This document shows, piece after piece, positions 33,671-42,962 of a stretch of 64,000 nucleotides of DNA (position 1 is its first letter; every line of letters begins with the position of its first letter). The notes beneath the pieces are model-generated. The model saw only the letters and a list, made by a program, of their open reading frames with translations, was not told the origin of the DNA and did not search any database. Both the position numbers and the translations under genes were made by a program. Source of the stretch: Pseudaeromonas paramecii (GTDB lineage Bacteria > Pseudomonadota > Gammaproteobacteria > Enterobacterales > Aeromonadaceae); contig NZ_BAABFC010000012.1 of NCBI RefSeq assembly GCF_039540575.1, positions 186,001-250,000 of the forward strand, in the 5' to 3' direction.

Positions 33671-35263
33671 TTAGTGGCGGAAGTGGCGCATGCCGGTGAA
33701 CACCATCACCATGCCGTGCTCGTCGGCCGCGTCGATCACTTCCTGATCGCGCATGGAGCCGCCGGGCTGGATGACGCAGCGGATGCCGGCTTCGGCGGCG
33801 GCGTCGATGCCATCACGGAACGGGAAGAAGGCGTCGGAGGCCATGCAGGAGCCCTGCACCTCCAGCCCTTCATCGGCGGCCTTGATACCGGCGATCTTGG
33901 CCGAATACACCCGGCTCATCTGACCGGCACCGATGCCGATGGTCTGGCCGTTCTTGGTGTAGACGATGGCGTTGGACTTGACGAACTTGCCGACTTTCCA
34001 GCAGAACAGCAGCTCTTCGAGCTCCTTCTCGGTGGGTTGGCGCTTGCTCACCACCTTGAGATCATGCAGGCCGACCATGCCCTGATCCCGATCCTGCACC
34101 AGCAGGCCGCCATTGACCCGCTTGAGATCCACGCCCTGGGTCTTGTTGGTCCAGAAGCCGCACTCCAGCAGGCGTACATTGGCCTTTTTGGCCACGGCGG
34201 CCCTGGCCTCCTCGGACACGGCGGGGGCTATGATCACCTCGACGAACTGGCGGCTGACGATGGCCTCGGCGGTGGCACCATCCAGCTCGCGGTTGAAGGC
34301 GATGATGCCACCAAACGCGGAGGTGGGGTCGGTGGCGTAGGCGCGATCGTAGGCTTGCAGTATGTCGTCACCCAGGGCCACACCGCAGGGGTTGGCGTGC
34401 TTGACGATGACGCAGGCCGGCTCGATGAACTCCTTCACGCACTCCAGCGCCGCATCGGTATCGGCGATGTTGTTGTAGGAGAGGGCCTTGCCCTGCAGCT
34501 GGGTGGCGGTGGCGACGGAGGCCTCCTGCACATCGGCTTCCACATAGAAGGCGGCGCCCTGGTGGCTGTTCTCGCCGTAGCGCATGTCCTGCTTCTTGAT
34601 GAACTGGAAGTTGATGGTGCGGGGGAACTTGGAGCCCTCGCTGGCGTCGTCCTGCACGCCGTAGCTGGGCACCTTGGTGCCGAAGTAGTTGGCGATCATG
34701 CCGTCGTAGGCGGCGGTGTGCTCGAAGGCGGCGATGGCCAGATCGAAGCGGGTGGCATAGGTCAGGGAGTTGGCGTTGGCGTCCATCTCGGCGATCACCC
34801 GATCATAATCCCGGGCGTTGACCACTATGGTGACGTCTTTGTGGTTCTTGGCCGCGGAGCGCACCATGGTGGGGCCGCCGATGTCGATGTTCTCGATGGC
34901 GTCTTCCAGTGAGCAATCCGGCTTGGCCACGGTGGCGGCGAAGGGATAGAGGTTGACGGCCACCAGATCGATGGGGCTGATGCCATGCTGGCTCATGATG
35001 CCGTCATCGGTGCCGCGACGGCCCAGGATGCCGCCATGAACCTTGGGGTGCAGGGTCTTGACGCGGCCATCCATCATCTCGGGAAAGCCGGTGTAATCGG
35101 AGACTTCGGTTACCGGCAGGCCAGCATCGGCCAGCAGGCGAGCGGTTCCGCCGGTGGAGAGCAGTTCAACGCCACGGGTCTGCAGGGCGCGGGCAAACTC
35201 CACAATGCCGGTCTTGTCTGAGACGCTCAGCAGGGCGCGGCGGATCGGTCGAGTGTTTTCCAT
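33671..35263 (-). CDS. purH: Bifunctional IMP synthesis enzyme PurH (AICAR transformylase / IMP cyclohydrolase)
   Basis: PurH does the last two steps to IMP. The ATG at 35263 (MENTRPIRRALLSVSDKTGI) gives 530 residues, the family size; aaaggaacacctgag supplies the ribosome site. Residues 1-200 form the cyclohydrolase domain (STGGTARLL, GRVKTLHPKVHGGIL). The remainder is the transformylase with ECVKEFIEPACVIVKHANPCG (Lys and His catalytic) and the C-terminal SDAFFPFRDGID, plus QPGGSMRDQEVI. It leads the purHD operon and is preceded by a long leader with pronounced inverted repeats and a possible PurR site. Confidence 0.97.
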   Translation of the reverse strand: MENTRPIRRALLSVSDKTGIVEFARALQTRGVELLSTGGTARLLADAGLPVTEVSDYTGFPEMMDGRVKTLHPKVHGGILGRRGTDDGIMSQHGISPIDLVAVNLYPFAATVAKPDCSLEDAIENIDIGGPTMVRSAAKNHKDVTIVVNARDYDRVIAEMDANANSLTYATRFDLAIAAFEHTAAYDGMIANYFGTKVPSYGVQDDASEGSKFPRTINFQFIKKQDMRYGENSHQGAAFYVEADVQEASVATATQLQGKALSYNNIADTDAALECVKEFIEPACVIVKHANPCGVALGDDILQAYDRAYATDPTSAFGGIIAFNRELDGATAEAIVSRQFVEVIIAPAVSEEARAAVAKKANVRLLECGFWTNKTQGVDLKRVNGGLLVQDRDQGMVGLHDLKVVSKRQPTEKELEELLFCWKVGKFVKSNAIVYTKNGQTIGIGAGQMSRVYSAKIAGIKAADEGLEVQGSCMASDAFFPFRDGIDAAAEAGIRCVIQPGGSMRDQEVIDAADEHGMVMVFTGMRHFRH

Positions 35264-35302
35264 CTCAGGTGTTCCTTTCAAAGGCAGGTTCATGGGTATT
35301 TC

Positions 35303-35397
35303 GCAAAGTTGACTCGGGATGCCCAAGTGGCCCGGGATGTCCGAGTGCCTAGGCAACTTTGCCAAAATGCCCGCTAATGCCCCCTCAAGATTGAGGG
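35303..35397 (-). promoter_or_regulatory. Structured purH leader with two inverted repeats
   Basis: gcaaagttg (35303-35311) pairs with caactttgc (35354-35362). Nested inside it, actcgg (35312-35317) pairs with ccgagt (35341-35346), enclosing a cccgggat-rich loop. Upstream in transcription, ccctcaa and ttgaggg (35382-35397) form a second hairpin. The structures lie 40-135 bases before the purH ATG in what should be the mRNA leader. No T-run follows the large stem, so it is not a simple terminator. No known riboswitch class is recognised. Confidence 0.5.
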
Positions 35398-35466
35398 CGC
35401 ATATTTTAGCCGATTTTTGTGACATTAGGCCATGTTTTTGTGCCGGCTGAGCCAGTTGCCATCGGG

Positions 35467-35482
35467 TGATAAACGTTTGGCA
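35467..35482 (-). promoter_or_regulatory. Possible PurR operator upstream of purH
   Basis: TGATAAACGTTTGGCA contains the palindromic core AAACGTTT of the PurR box (consensus ACGCAAACGTTTGCGT), but the outer bases match poorly. It lies about 200 bases before the purH start. PurR regulation of purHD is well known in enterobacteria; the site itself is weak. Confidence 0.35.
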
Positions 35483-35575
35483 CAAAAGGGCTTCAAACGG
35501 AGTTGGTAACACTCAGCCTGGCGGGGCAATCGGTTTTTTACGTCGCCCCGCTAAGCTTTTCTCCGCCTGCCCGGC

Positions 35576-36235
35576 TCAGAGCTCACCGAGCAGCTGTTCT
35601 ACATACTCTTCCAGATAGCGACGGCGCTGGCGGGCCAGTTGGCGGCCGGCCTCGGTCTGCATGCTGTCCGCCACCTTGTAGAGTTTGACGAAGAAGTGAT
35701 CCAGGGCGTACTGCAGGTCGTCCAATGGCCGGCGCTCGGCCAAGGGATCATACGGGTCGAACAGATCCCGGCCCATGCGCCCCGAGGTGTAGAACACCCG
35801 GGCCAGGCCGATGGCCCCCAGGGCCTCCATGCGATCGGCGTCCTGAATGAGCTTGGCCTCCAGGCTCTGGGCCGGCAGGTTGGCGGAGAAGCTGTGGGCC
35901 TCGATGGCGTGGCTGACCGCCGGCAACAGGCTGGCGGGAAAGCTCAGCTCGGCCAGGATGCGCTCGGCCTCCCGGGCCGCTAGGCGGGAGCTCAGGTGCC
36001 GCTCCGGGTGGTTCTTCGGCAGGCTGATGATGTCGTGCAGGTAGGCGGCGGCCAGCAGTACCCGCTCGTCGGCCTGGTGCCCCTCGGCGGCGTTGAGGGC
36101 CCGGGCGGTGCGCCAGACCCGGCGAAAGTGGGCGATGTCGTGGGCGCCGTCGTCGGCTTGGTGGTGTTGCTCCAGATAGCGTTCCAGCTCATCCTGCCAT
36201 TGGGTCAGGGAGCGGATGTCCTGTGTGGCTGTCAT
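35576..36235 (-). CDS. yedJ: HD-domain phosphohydrolase (YedJ-like)
   Basis: A 219-residue protein of the HD superfamily: HDIAHFRRVWR near residue 32, AAYLHDIISLP near residue 67 (His-Asp), and KLIQDADRMEALGAIGLAR near residue 130. These metal-ligand positions and the length match the YedJ group of putative nucleotide or polyphosphate phosphohydrolases. Its ATG overlaps the stop of the NUDIX gene (ATGA), so the two are translated together. The natural substrate is unknown. Confidence 0.82.
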   Translation of the reverse strand: MTATQDIRSLTQWQDELERYLEQHHQADDGAHDIAHFRRVWRTARALNAAEGHQADERVLLAAAYLHDIISLPKNHPERHLSSRLAAREAERILAELSFPASLLPAVSHAIEAHSFSANLPAQSLEAKLIQDADRMEALGAIGLARVFYTSGRMGRDLFDPYDPLAERRPLDDLQYALDHFFVKLYKVADSMQTEAGRQLARQRRRYLEEYVEQLLGEL

Positions 36236-36693
36236 GAATTCTCCGTCAGACGGGGCGGCAGGTAGGGTTGCCCCTGCTGCCAGCAGGCCAGCGCCTGGGC
36301 ACTGGCGTCAAAGTGAGGTTGTGGGGGGCATTTGGGATCGCACCAGTGCCAGCCTGCGCACTTGTCCGGCTCCATCAGCCGTGGCGCCTGGGTGATGCCC
36401 TCGGCCAGCAGGATCACCGAGATATAGTGGCGGCCGGACTCGGCATAGGTGGCCAGGTTGTTGCTCACCGAGATCACCCTGGGGGCATTTATCTGGATGC
36501 CGGTCTCCTCGGCCACCTCGCGGCTGGCGCAGGCCTCGAAGGTCTCCCCCAGCTCCAGGTGGCCGCCGGGGATGGACCAGTAGGGCGCGTGGCTGTTCTT
36601 GCGCCGCCCCAGCAGCACCTGACCTTGCGGGTTCACCAGTATCACGCCTATGCCCACCTGGGGATGGGCAAAGCGTCCGTCGGTCTGGCTCAT
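36232..36693 (-). CDS. NUDIX hydrolase
   Basis: A 153-residue protein with a complete Nudix box near residues 43-66: GHLELGETF, then REVAEETGI, giving G-x5-E-x7-REVxEExG. It hydrolyses a nucleoside diphosphate linked to another group; the substrate cannot be told. The ATG at 36693 overlaps the stop of the Lrp-type regulator upstream, and its own stop overlaps the HD-phosphohydrolase start. All three genes therefore form a tightly coupled operon, implying related function, possibly nucleotide housekeeping under amino-acid-responsive control. Confidence 0.86.
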   Translation of the reverse strand: MSQTDGRFAHPQVGIGVILVNPQGQVLLGRRKNSHAPYWSIPGGHLELGETFEACASREVAEETGIQINAPRVISVSNNLATYAESGRHYISVILLAEGITQAPRLMEPDKCAGWHWCDPKCPPQPHFDASAQALACWQQGQPYLPPRLTENS

Positions 36694-37172
36694 GCCCCCT
36701 CCAGATGATCCAGCGGCAGGGCGGTCTGCTGCTTGATCTGCTGCAGCACGAAACTGGACCGCACGCCGCGCACCCCGGGGATCCGGGTCAGCTTGCCCAG
36801 CAAGAAGGCCTGGTAGTGGTCCATGTCCGGCACCATGACGGTGAGCTGGTAGTCGGCGTCGTTGCCGGTGATCAGGGCACACTCGAGCACCTCGGGGATC
36901 TGGCGGATGGCTTCGCTGAAGGTGGCCAACTGCTCTGGGGTGTGCTTGTCCACCGTCACGTGGATATAGGCGGTAAGCTTGAGGTTCAGGGCATCGGGAT
37001 TGAGCAGGGTGACCCGCCCGCGGATGAGGCCGGCTTCTTCCAGCGCCTTGACCCGGCGGGAGCAGGGGGAGGGGGAGAGGCCGATGCGTTCGGCCAGCTC
37101 CAGGTTGCTCAGCTCGCCATGCTCCTGCAGCAGGGTGAGGATGCGGCGATCGGTACGATCCAATTTCAGCAA
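36690..37172 (-). CDS. Lrp/AsnC family transcriptional regulator
   Basis: A TTG start at 37172, with AGGAG seven bases upstream (aggagaagacgc), gives a 160-residue protein whose N-terminus LLKLDRTDRRILTLLQEHGELS matches the family. No ATG exists at this point. The helix-turn-helix (SNLELAERIGLSPSPCSRRVKALEEAG) is followed by the RAM ligand-binding domain (ECALITGNDADYQLTVMVPDM). Such proteins respond to amino acids. It heads a coupled operon with NUDIX and HD enzymes, which is not a usual Lrp target arrangement. Confidence 0.87.
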   Translation of the reverse strand: MLKLDRTDRRILTLLQEHGELSNLELAERIGLSPSPCSRRVKALEEAGLIRGRVTLLNPDALNLKLTAYIHVTVDKHTPEQLATFSEAIRQIPEVLECALITGNDADYQLTVMVPDMDHYQAFLLGKLTRIPGVRGVRSSFVLQQIKQQTALPLDHLEGA

Positions 37173-37433
37173 GCGTCTTCTCCTGGGTGAGTGATTGCTT
37201 GAAACTTTAAAATAAGGGCGATTCGTTGCGAGATGATGCCGAGATGGCGGTAACTTTGCAACCACTCACTCCCAAGTCGAGGTTATTCTGTATCTACGTT
37301 CTGTGGCACAGGCCAGCGTCCAACCCGACGACTGGCCGGCACCCTGCCAACCCGGCAGTTCGCCCCACCGCAACCTGGTCTCTAACCCGGAGACCGCAGG
37401 CCAAGACAGGCAGGGATACCCCCCATGCCAACG

Positions 37434-37470
37434 AAAGCAAAGCCGACCAGTGGGTCGGCTTTGCTTTTTT
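37434..37470 (+). terminator. Strong intrinsic terminator without an upstream gene
   Basis: aaagcaaagccgacc, loop agtg, ggtcggctttgcttt, followed by a T-run on the plus strand. The minus-strand side lacks an equal T-run. Confidence 0.85.
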
Positions 37471-37520
37471 ATGCAGGGTGCACCACAGGACGCCCTTAAC
37501 GTCGTTAGAGGCGAAAACCA

Positions 37521-37545
37521 ACGGGACCCTGAGGTCCCGTTGTCG
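37521..37545 (-). terminator. Terminator of the Ig-like lipoprotein gene
   Basis: acgggacc (37521-37528), loop ctga, ggtcccgt (37533-37540); on the minus strand it follows the lipoprotein stop and is followed by TGGTTTTC. Its stem is almost identical to the ettA terminator at 40107-40126. Confidence 0.75.
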
Positions 37546-37555
37546 TGTGGGGAGA

Positions 37556-39922
37556 TTAGCCGTTGTCCACCACGGTTATCGAGCGGGCAATACTGTCTGC
37601 ACCGCCATTAGGTTCACCGGGGGTGGTGACGCGGATCTCAAGTGTTCCCGTCGTCCTGCTATTGGGCGAGCTTTCCGGCGAGATCACCAGGCAGATAAAC
37701 ATGGGGCGGGTAGTGGAAGGGTAGGGTGAGGCATAGTCCTGGCTGCAGTTGCCAAAATCGAGGCTAGCCGCTTTGACAGATCCACCATTATCGTTGGATA
37801 TAGTTATGACACTGTCTGCTGGTATGGGATTGAGGCCGTTTAGTGAGAGATGATCTTCAATAAAGGCACGGGATAAATCACCGAAGTTAGTACTATCTCC
37901 CAGGCTATCGGGAACCGGATTGGAACTGCCATCCTGCGGTACGAAAACGGGCAATATACGGATGTATTGAGGTGTTGGATTGGCACCCGTCAAGTCCACG
38001 ACAATATTTGATGTCAAGTCCGGTGCAACATCCGAGCGAAGTGAGCGCCATGTTGTCGTGCCTCTATCATAGACCTGCAGCGCCAGATCCCCATGGCCGG
38101 CGGCGGTGCTGGTGAGCCCGCTAAAGACAAACTCCGCATTGCGATACAGGCTGACCAGATCGCGGCGGCAGAAGCCACGGTCTATAGTGTCCTGGATGCA
38201 GAGCAGCCCCGTGTATTGCTCATCCCCCTCCGCATCCCGCACCCCGTTGGCGTTGAGATCCATAAAGCCATCCACATTGACCCGGTAGCCGTCTTCATCG
38301 GCCCCCGCTGACGCATCATCGTCCAGGTTGTAGTTCATAAAGACTTCGTCCACATCCAGGTAGGGCCGCAGGTAATGGGGCACCTCCCAGGAGTAGGCGT
38401 CGTTCGGCACGCCGACGGCGGCCAAGTCGTCCTTGTCGAACAGGCCGTTGCCATTGTAATCCCAGAAGCTCTCCTCCCCTTCCACATAGGCGGTGACGGT
38501 CACACGGCCATCCTTGGGCCTGGGATCCTGGGTGACCAGCACGGCGCGGCACAGGCCATCCTGGGCATAGCAGGTGCCGGGGGTGTCATCCGGTTGGGTC
38601 GACCAGTCACCCAGTATCCCCTTGACGCTGCCCCCTTCGGTGGTGAGGTAGACCTTGGTGCCATCCGGTACCGGATTGTTGAAGCGATCCGCCAGACGAA
38701 TGCTGATCTGAGCCTCGCGGCCGTCGTAAGCGGCACCGTCCAGATTGTAGCGATCGGCGGCGAAGGAGACGCTGTTGTCATCGGGGTAGCCGATACCCAC
38801 GCCGATCTGGCTGGAGGCGGTCCGGATGTCACTGTCTTCATGCAGGGTGGCGATGACCCGCAATGGCACCGGGATGCTGCCGGCATTGACGGTGACACTG
38901 GCCTGGCCGTTGAGATCCGTGGTGGCTTGGCTGGGGGTCAGCACATAGTCCTGATAGTTGGCGTTGCCCTCGGCCACACTGCCGAAGCCGAAGTCCAGCT
39001 GTTGACCGCTGACCGGCTTGTTCTGGGCATCCTTGAGGGTGAAGGTGATGGTGGCGGCCTCGTCCTTGCCGGTGCCCCGCAGGTAGATCAGCTCGGGCTC
39101 GGGCGTCGCGGCTGTGATGGAACGGACGGCGGCCGTCTGGTTGGTGATGGTGACCTGGGCCAGTGCCGTGGTACCTGCCAGGCTGGCAATGATGGTGTCT
39201 TGGCCACCGCAGGCATAGGCATCCGTAATCCCCTTGTAGGTGGCGATGGCCTGTCCTTGCTGGGTGGTGACCTGGCTATCCAGGGTGGCCCGGCCATTAC
39301 TGGCACAGCTGGAGCTGAAGTTGATCTCTACCGGATTGGTGTAGGCCTCACCCGCCAGACTGACGCTGGCGGTCAAGACAGCAACGCTGCCCGGCGCCAG
39401 CACCGTCTGATCTGTGCTCAGGCTCAGTTGCAGGTTGCTGATGCCAAACTCGTAGTTTTTGCTGGCGGTTATGGTGTCGCCATCCAGGGTCGAACTAACG
39501 GTAAAGGTGCCGGTTTGTTGAGCCAGGGTCGGCGAGGCACTGAGCAGGAAACGCACCTGGCCTGCGCTGTCGGTCAGTCGTGAGCTGGTGGGTTGAATGG
39601 TGCCTTCCGTGGTGCTGGCACTGATGATGGCATCGGCCACGGCGCGGCCTTGCGCATCGGTAAGGGTGGCCATGGCCAGGCTGGTTTGATCCACCGGCAG
39701 GTGGCTGCTCTGGGTACAGGTGGCTAAATCGGCCAGATCCTCGCAGGTGCTCAGGGTGAGGCTGAGCTGGTAGCCGCTGGTGGTTACGTTATCCGTGTTG
39801 TCCGAGATGAGATCGTCGATGGAGGTGCCATCCCCACCGCCACAGGCGGCCAGCAGGCTTCCCAAGAGGAGTAGGCAGAGTCGGGAAGGGCGGAAGAGGG
39901 GGGCACCTTGGATTGTGTTCAT
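37556..39922 (-). CDS. Large lipoprotein with Ig-like (Big-type) domains
   Basis: A 788-residue protein. The signal peptide ends in a lipobox (LLGSLLAACGGG, Cys27 acylated), predicting outer-membrane anchoring. After a Ser/Thr/Asp linker come several bacterial Ig-like beta-sandwich repeats with the recurring pattern of VTLTDAQGRAVADAIISAST, SGQQLDFGFG and NRFNNPVPDGTKVYLTTEGG. Residues about 480-590 include Asp-rich loops resembling calcium sites (DYNGNGLFDKDD, DLNANGVRD). It resembles surface proteins involved in adhesion. The final 75 residues have a counterpart in a remnant at 42.7-42.9 kb. The stem-loops on either side of the gene are near-identical. Ligand and role are unknown. Confidence 0.82.
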   Translation of the reverse strand: MNTIQGAPLFRPSRLCLLLLGSLLAACGGGDGTSIDDLISDNTDNVTTSGYQLSLTLSTCEDLADLATCTQSSHLPVDQTSLAMATLTDAQGRAVADAIISASTTEGTIQPTSSRLTDSAGQVRFLLSASPTLAQQTGTFTVSSTLDGDTITASKNYEFGISNLQLSLSTDQTVLAPGSVAVLTASVSLAGEAYTNPVEINFSSSCASNGRATLDSQVTTQQGQAIATYKGITDAYACGGQDTIIASLAGTTALAQVTITNQTAAVRSITAATPEPELIYLRGTGKDEAATITFTLKDAQNKPVSGQQLDFGFGSVAEGNANYQDYVLTPSQATTDLNGQASVTVNAGSIPVPLRVIATLHEDSDIRTASSQIGVGIGYPDDNSVSFAADRYNLDGAAYDGREAQISIRLADRFNNPVPDGTKVYLTTEGGSVKGILGDWSTQPDDTPGTCYAQDGLCRAVLVTQDPRPKDGRVTVTAYVEGEESFWDYNGNGLFDKDDLAAVGVPNDAYSWEVPHYLRPYLDVDEVFMNYNLDDDASAGADEDGYRVNVDGFMDLNANGVRDAEGDEQYTGLLCIQDTIDRGFCRRDLVSLYRNAEFVFSGLTSTAAGHGDLALQVYDRGTTTWRSLRSDVAPDLTSNIVVDLTGANPTPQYIRILPVFVPQDGSSNPVPDSLGDSTNFGDLSRAFIEDHLSLNGLNPIPADSVITISNDNGGSVKAASLDFGNCSQDYASPYPSTTRPMFICLVISPESSPNSRTTGTLEIRVTTPGEPNGGADSIARSITVVDNG

Positions 39923-40100
39923 GCGTTATCGTCCCTAATAGACTCCATGTGGTGCTCAAAGTGTGGACAGTCTTTGCCGTTTATTACAAAAAATGTGGCC
40001 TGTGTTCTGGTCTATTTATCGAATAAATGACTGGGGTTGACGGGCTGGAAATTGCGACTACGGGCGATGGGGGATAGGGAGGATAGGCAAAAAGGCGGCA

Positions 40101-40126
40101 GAAAAAACGGGACCCTAGGGTCCCGT
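40101..40126 (-). terminator. Terminator after ettA
   Basis: acgggaccctagggtcccgt (40107-40126) is a perfect palindrome followed on the minus strand by TTTTTT. It lies just past the ettA stop at 40132. Confidence 0.87.
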
Positions 40127-40131
40127 CATGC

Positions 40132-41799
<1,668 letters not shown>

Positions 41800-42026
41800 A
41801 AGAGTCCGTTATCTGGTCAATGATTGGCCGTGATTTTAAACCATCCGTTGGCGGTGGGGAATGGCGCCGCCATGTCTTGGTCAGAAGCTGTGCCGGCTGC
41901 ACCATTTTTGGTGGTCGTGGTGCGTTTGCTTTACGCCAGCCGGCGCATCATGGCAGAGCGCCGGCTTGGTCTGAGGCCCTGGACTGGCTAGCATCGCCGC
42001 CGGATCCACAATTTGGAGTAGTTGTC

Positions 42027-42641
42027 ATGGATGCTCGCCATTCCCTGCTGGAAGATGGCTTGGCGCTGCTGACAGGCGCAAGTCTGGCGGCCCTGGGGGT
42101 GTTTTTTCTCAATCAGGCCGGTCTGGTCAGCGGTGGTACCGTCGGCCTGGCCCTGGTGCTGACCCACTTGCTGCCCTTTTCGTTTGGCCTCATCTTCTTC
42201 GTGCTGAACCTGCCGTTCTACGCGCTGGCGTTCTGGCGCCTGGGCTGGCGCTTCGCCTTGCGTACCTTCCTGGCCATCGGTCTGGTGTCGCTGATCAGCA
42301 ATGCCCTGCATCAGTGGTTGCAAGTGAGTGTGGCGGCACCGCTGTATTGCGCGTTGACCGGCGGCTGTCTGATTGGGGTGGGGCTGCTTATCCTGTTTCG
42401 TCATCAGGCCAGTCTCGGGGGCTTTAACATTCTGGCGCTCTGGTTGCAGGAGCGCTTCGGCCTGCGGGCCGGCAAGGTGCAGATGGGGCTCGATTGCAGC
42501 ATAGTGCTGGGCTCGGCGCTGCTGGTCTCCTGGTGGGCCTTGGGCCTGTCGATTATCGCTGCCGTACTGCTCAACCTGGTGCTGACCATGAATCATAAGC
42601 CAGGGCGGTATCGGGGCGGTATGCTGACATCGGCCGGTTAA
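42027..42641 (+). CDS. YitT family integral membrane protein
   Basis: The ATG at 42027, preceded by ttggagtagttgtc, gives 204 residues with about five hydrophobic helices (residues about 13-36, 46-66, 72-92, 105-125, 150-172). Motifs GASLAALGVFFLNQAGLVSGG and CLIGVGLLILFRHQASLGGFNILALWLQ match the DUF161/YitT family. The reading frame upstream to 41820 is open but lacks a good start. Function is unknown; transport has been proposed for relatives. A terminator follows. Confidence 0.82.
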   Translation: MDARHSLLEDGLALLTGASLAALGVFFLNQAGLVSGGTVGLALVLTHLLPFSFGLIFFVLNLPFYALAFWRLGWRFALRTFLAIGLVSLISNALHQWLQVSVAAPLYCALTGGCLIGVGLLILFRHQASLGGFNILALWLQERFGLRAGKVQMGLDCSIVLGSALLVSWWALGLSIIAAVLLNLVLTMNHKPGRYRGGMLTSAG

Positions 42642-42660
42642 GCCTTGTTGATGCCAAGAA

Positions 42661-42688
42661 AAACGGCCCGCGATGCGGGCCGTTTGCT
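42661..42688. terminator. Terminator after the YitT-family gene
   Basis: aaacggcccgc (42661-42671), loop gat, gcgggccgttt (42675-42685). It stands between the YitT gene and the lipoprotein remnant and may serve both directions. Confidence 0.88.
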
Positions 42689-42701
42689 TGAGGGTGGATG
42701 A

Positions 42702-42932
42702 TTAGTCGATCACAGGAATGGAGCGAGAGGTCAGGGTTACGCCTTCCGAGGGCATCTTCAGGCTGACCTCCAGAGTGCCGGCGTGGGTGGTGTCGGCGGT
42801 CTTCTCCGGCTTGAACTGGAAGCAGAAGAAGATGGGGAGGGTTTCATTCAGGTGTGGCTTGGTGTAATCCACGGTGCAGTTGTTGTCAGAAAAATGTGGC
42901 TGTTTGGCCTGGACGTAGCTGGGCCTGTAACG
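42702..42932 (-). pseudogene. C-terminal remnant of a second Ig-like lipoprotein
   Basis: On the minus strand an open frame ends at TAA 42702-42704 and reads, from about 42915, NNCTVDYTKPHLNETLPIF, FCFQFKPEKT, GTLEVSL and SRSIPVID. This aligns with the last 65 residues of the 788-residue lipoprotein (NCSQDYASPYPSTTRPMFIC, GTLEIRV, ARSITVVDNG). No start codon or 5' part is present; the frame runs straight into the mrcA terminator. It is the leftover end of a paralogue, most of which has been deleted. Confidence 0.7.
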
Positions 42933-42933
42933 A

Positions 42934-42959
42934 AGAGGCCCGATATCACTCGGGCCTCT
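42934..42959 (-). terminator. Terminator after mrcA
   Basis: agaggcccga (42934-42943), loop tatcac, tcgggcctct (42950-42959), 4 bases past the mrcA stop on the minus strand. A T-rich run after it is short (TCGTTAC). Confidence 0.7.
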
Positions 42960-42962
42960 GGA

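Larger units (their letters stand above)
37173..37555. other. Intergenic region holding an orphan plus-strand terminator; small RNA possible
   Basis: The first 60 bases must contain the Lrp-type gene's promoter. On the plus strand a strong terminator (37434-37470) closes a stretch of about 230 bases that has no open frame with a ribosome site. Upstream of it lie several GC-rich inverted stretches (ggccggcaccctgccaacccgg; tctctaacccggaga). This may be a small RNA, but no convincing promoter was read. Confidence 0.3.

Noticed and set aside
32408..34912. 834-codon open frame antisense to purD and purH
   Set aside because: It spans two certain genes in the opposite direction and has low-complexity His/Gly/Asp content.
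35264..35512. N-terminal extension of PurH to 35512
   Set aside because: The extra 83 residues are absent from the family and cover the leader; ATG 35263 has a ribosome site and the conserved start.
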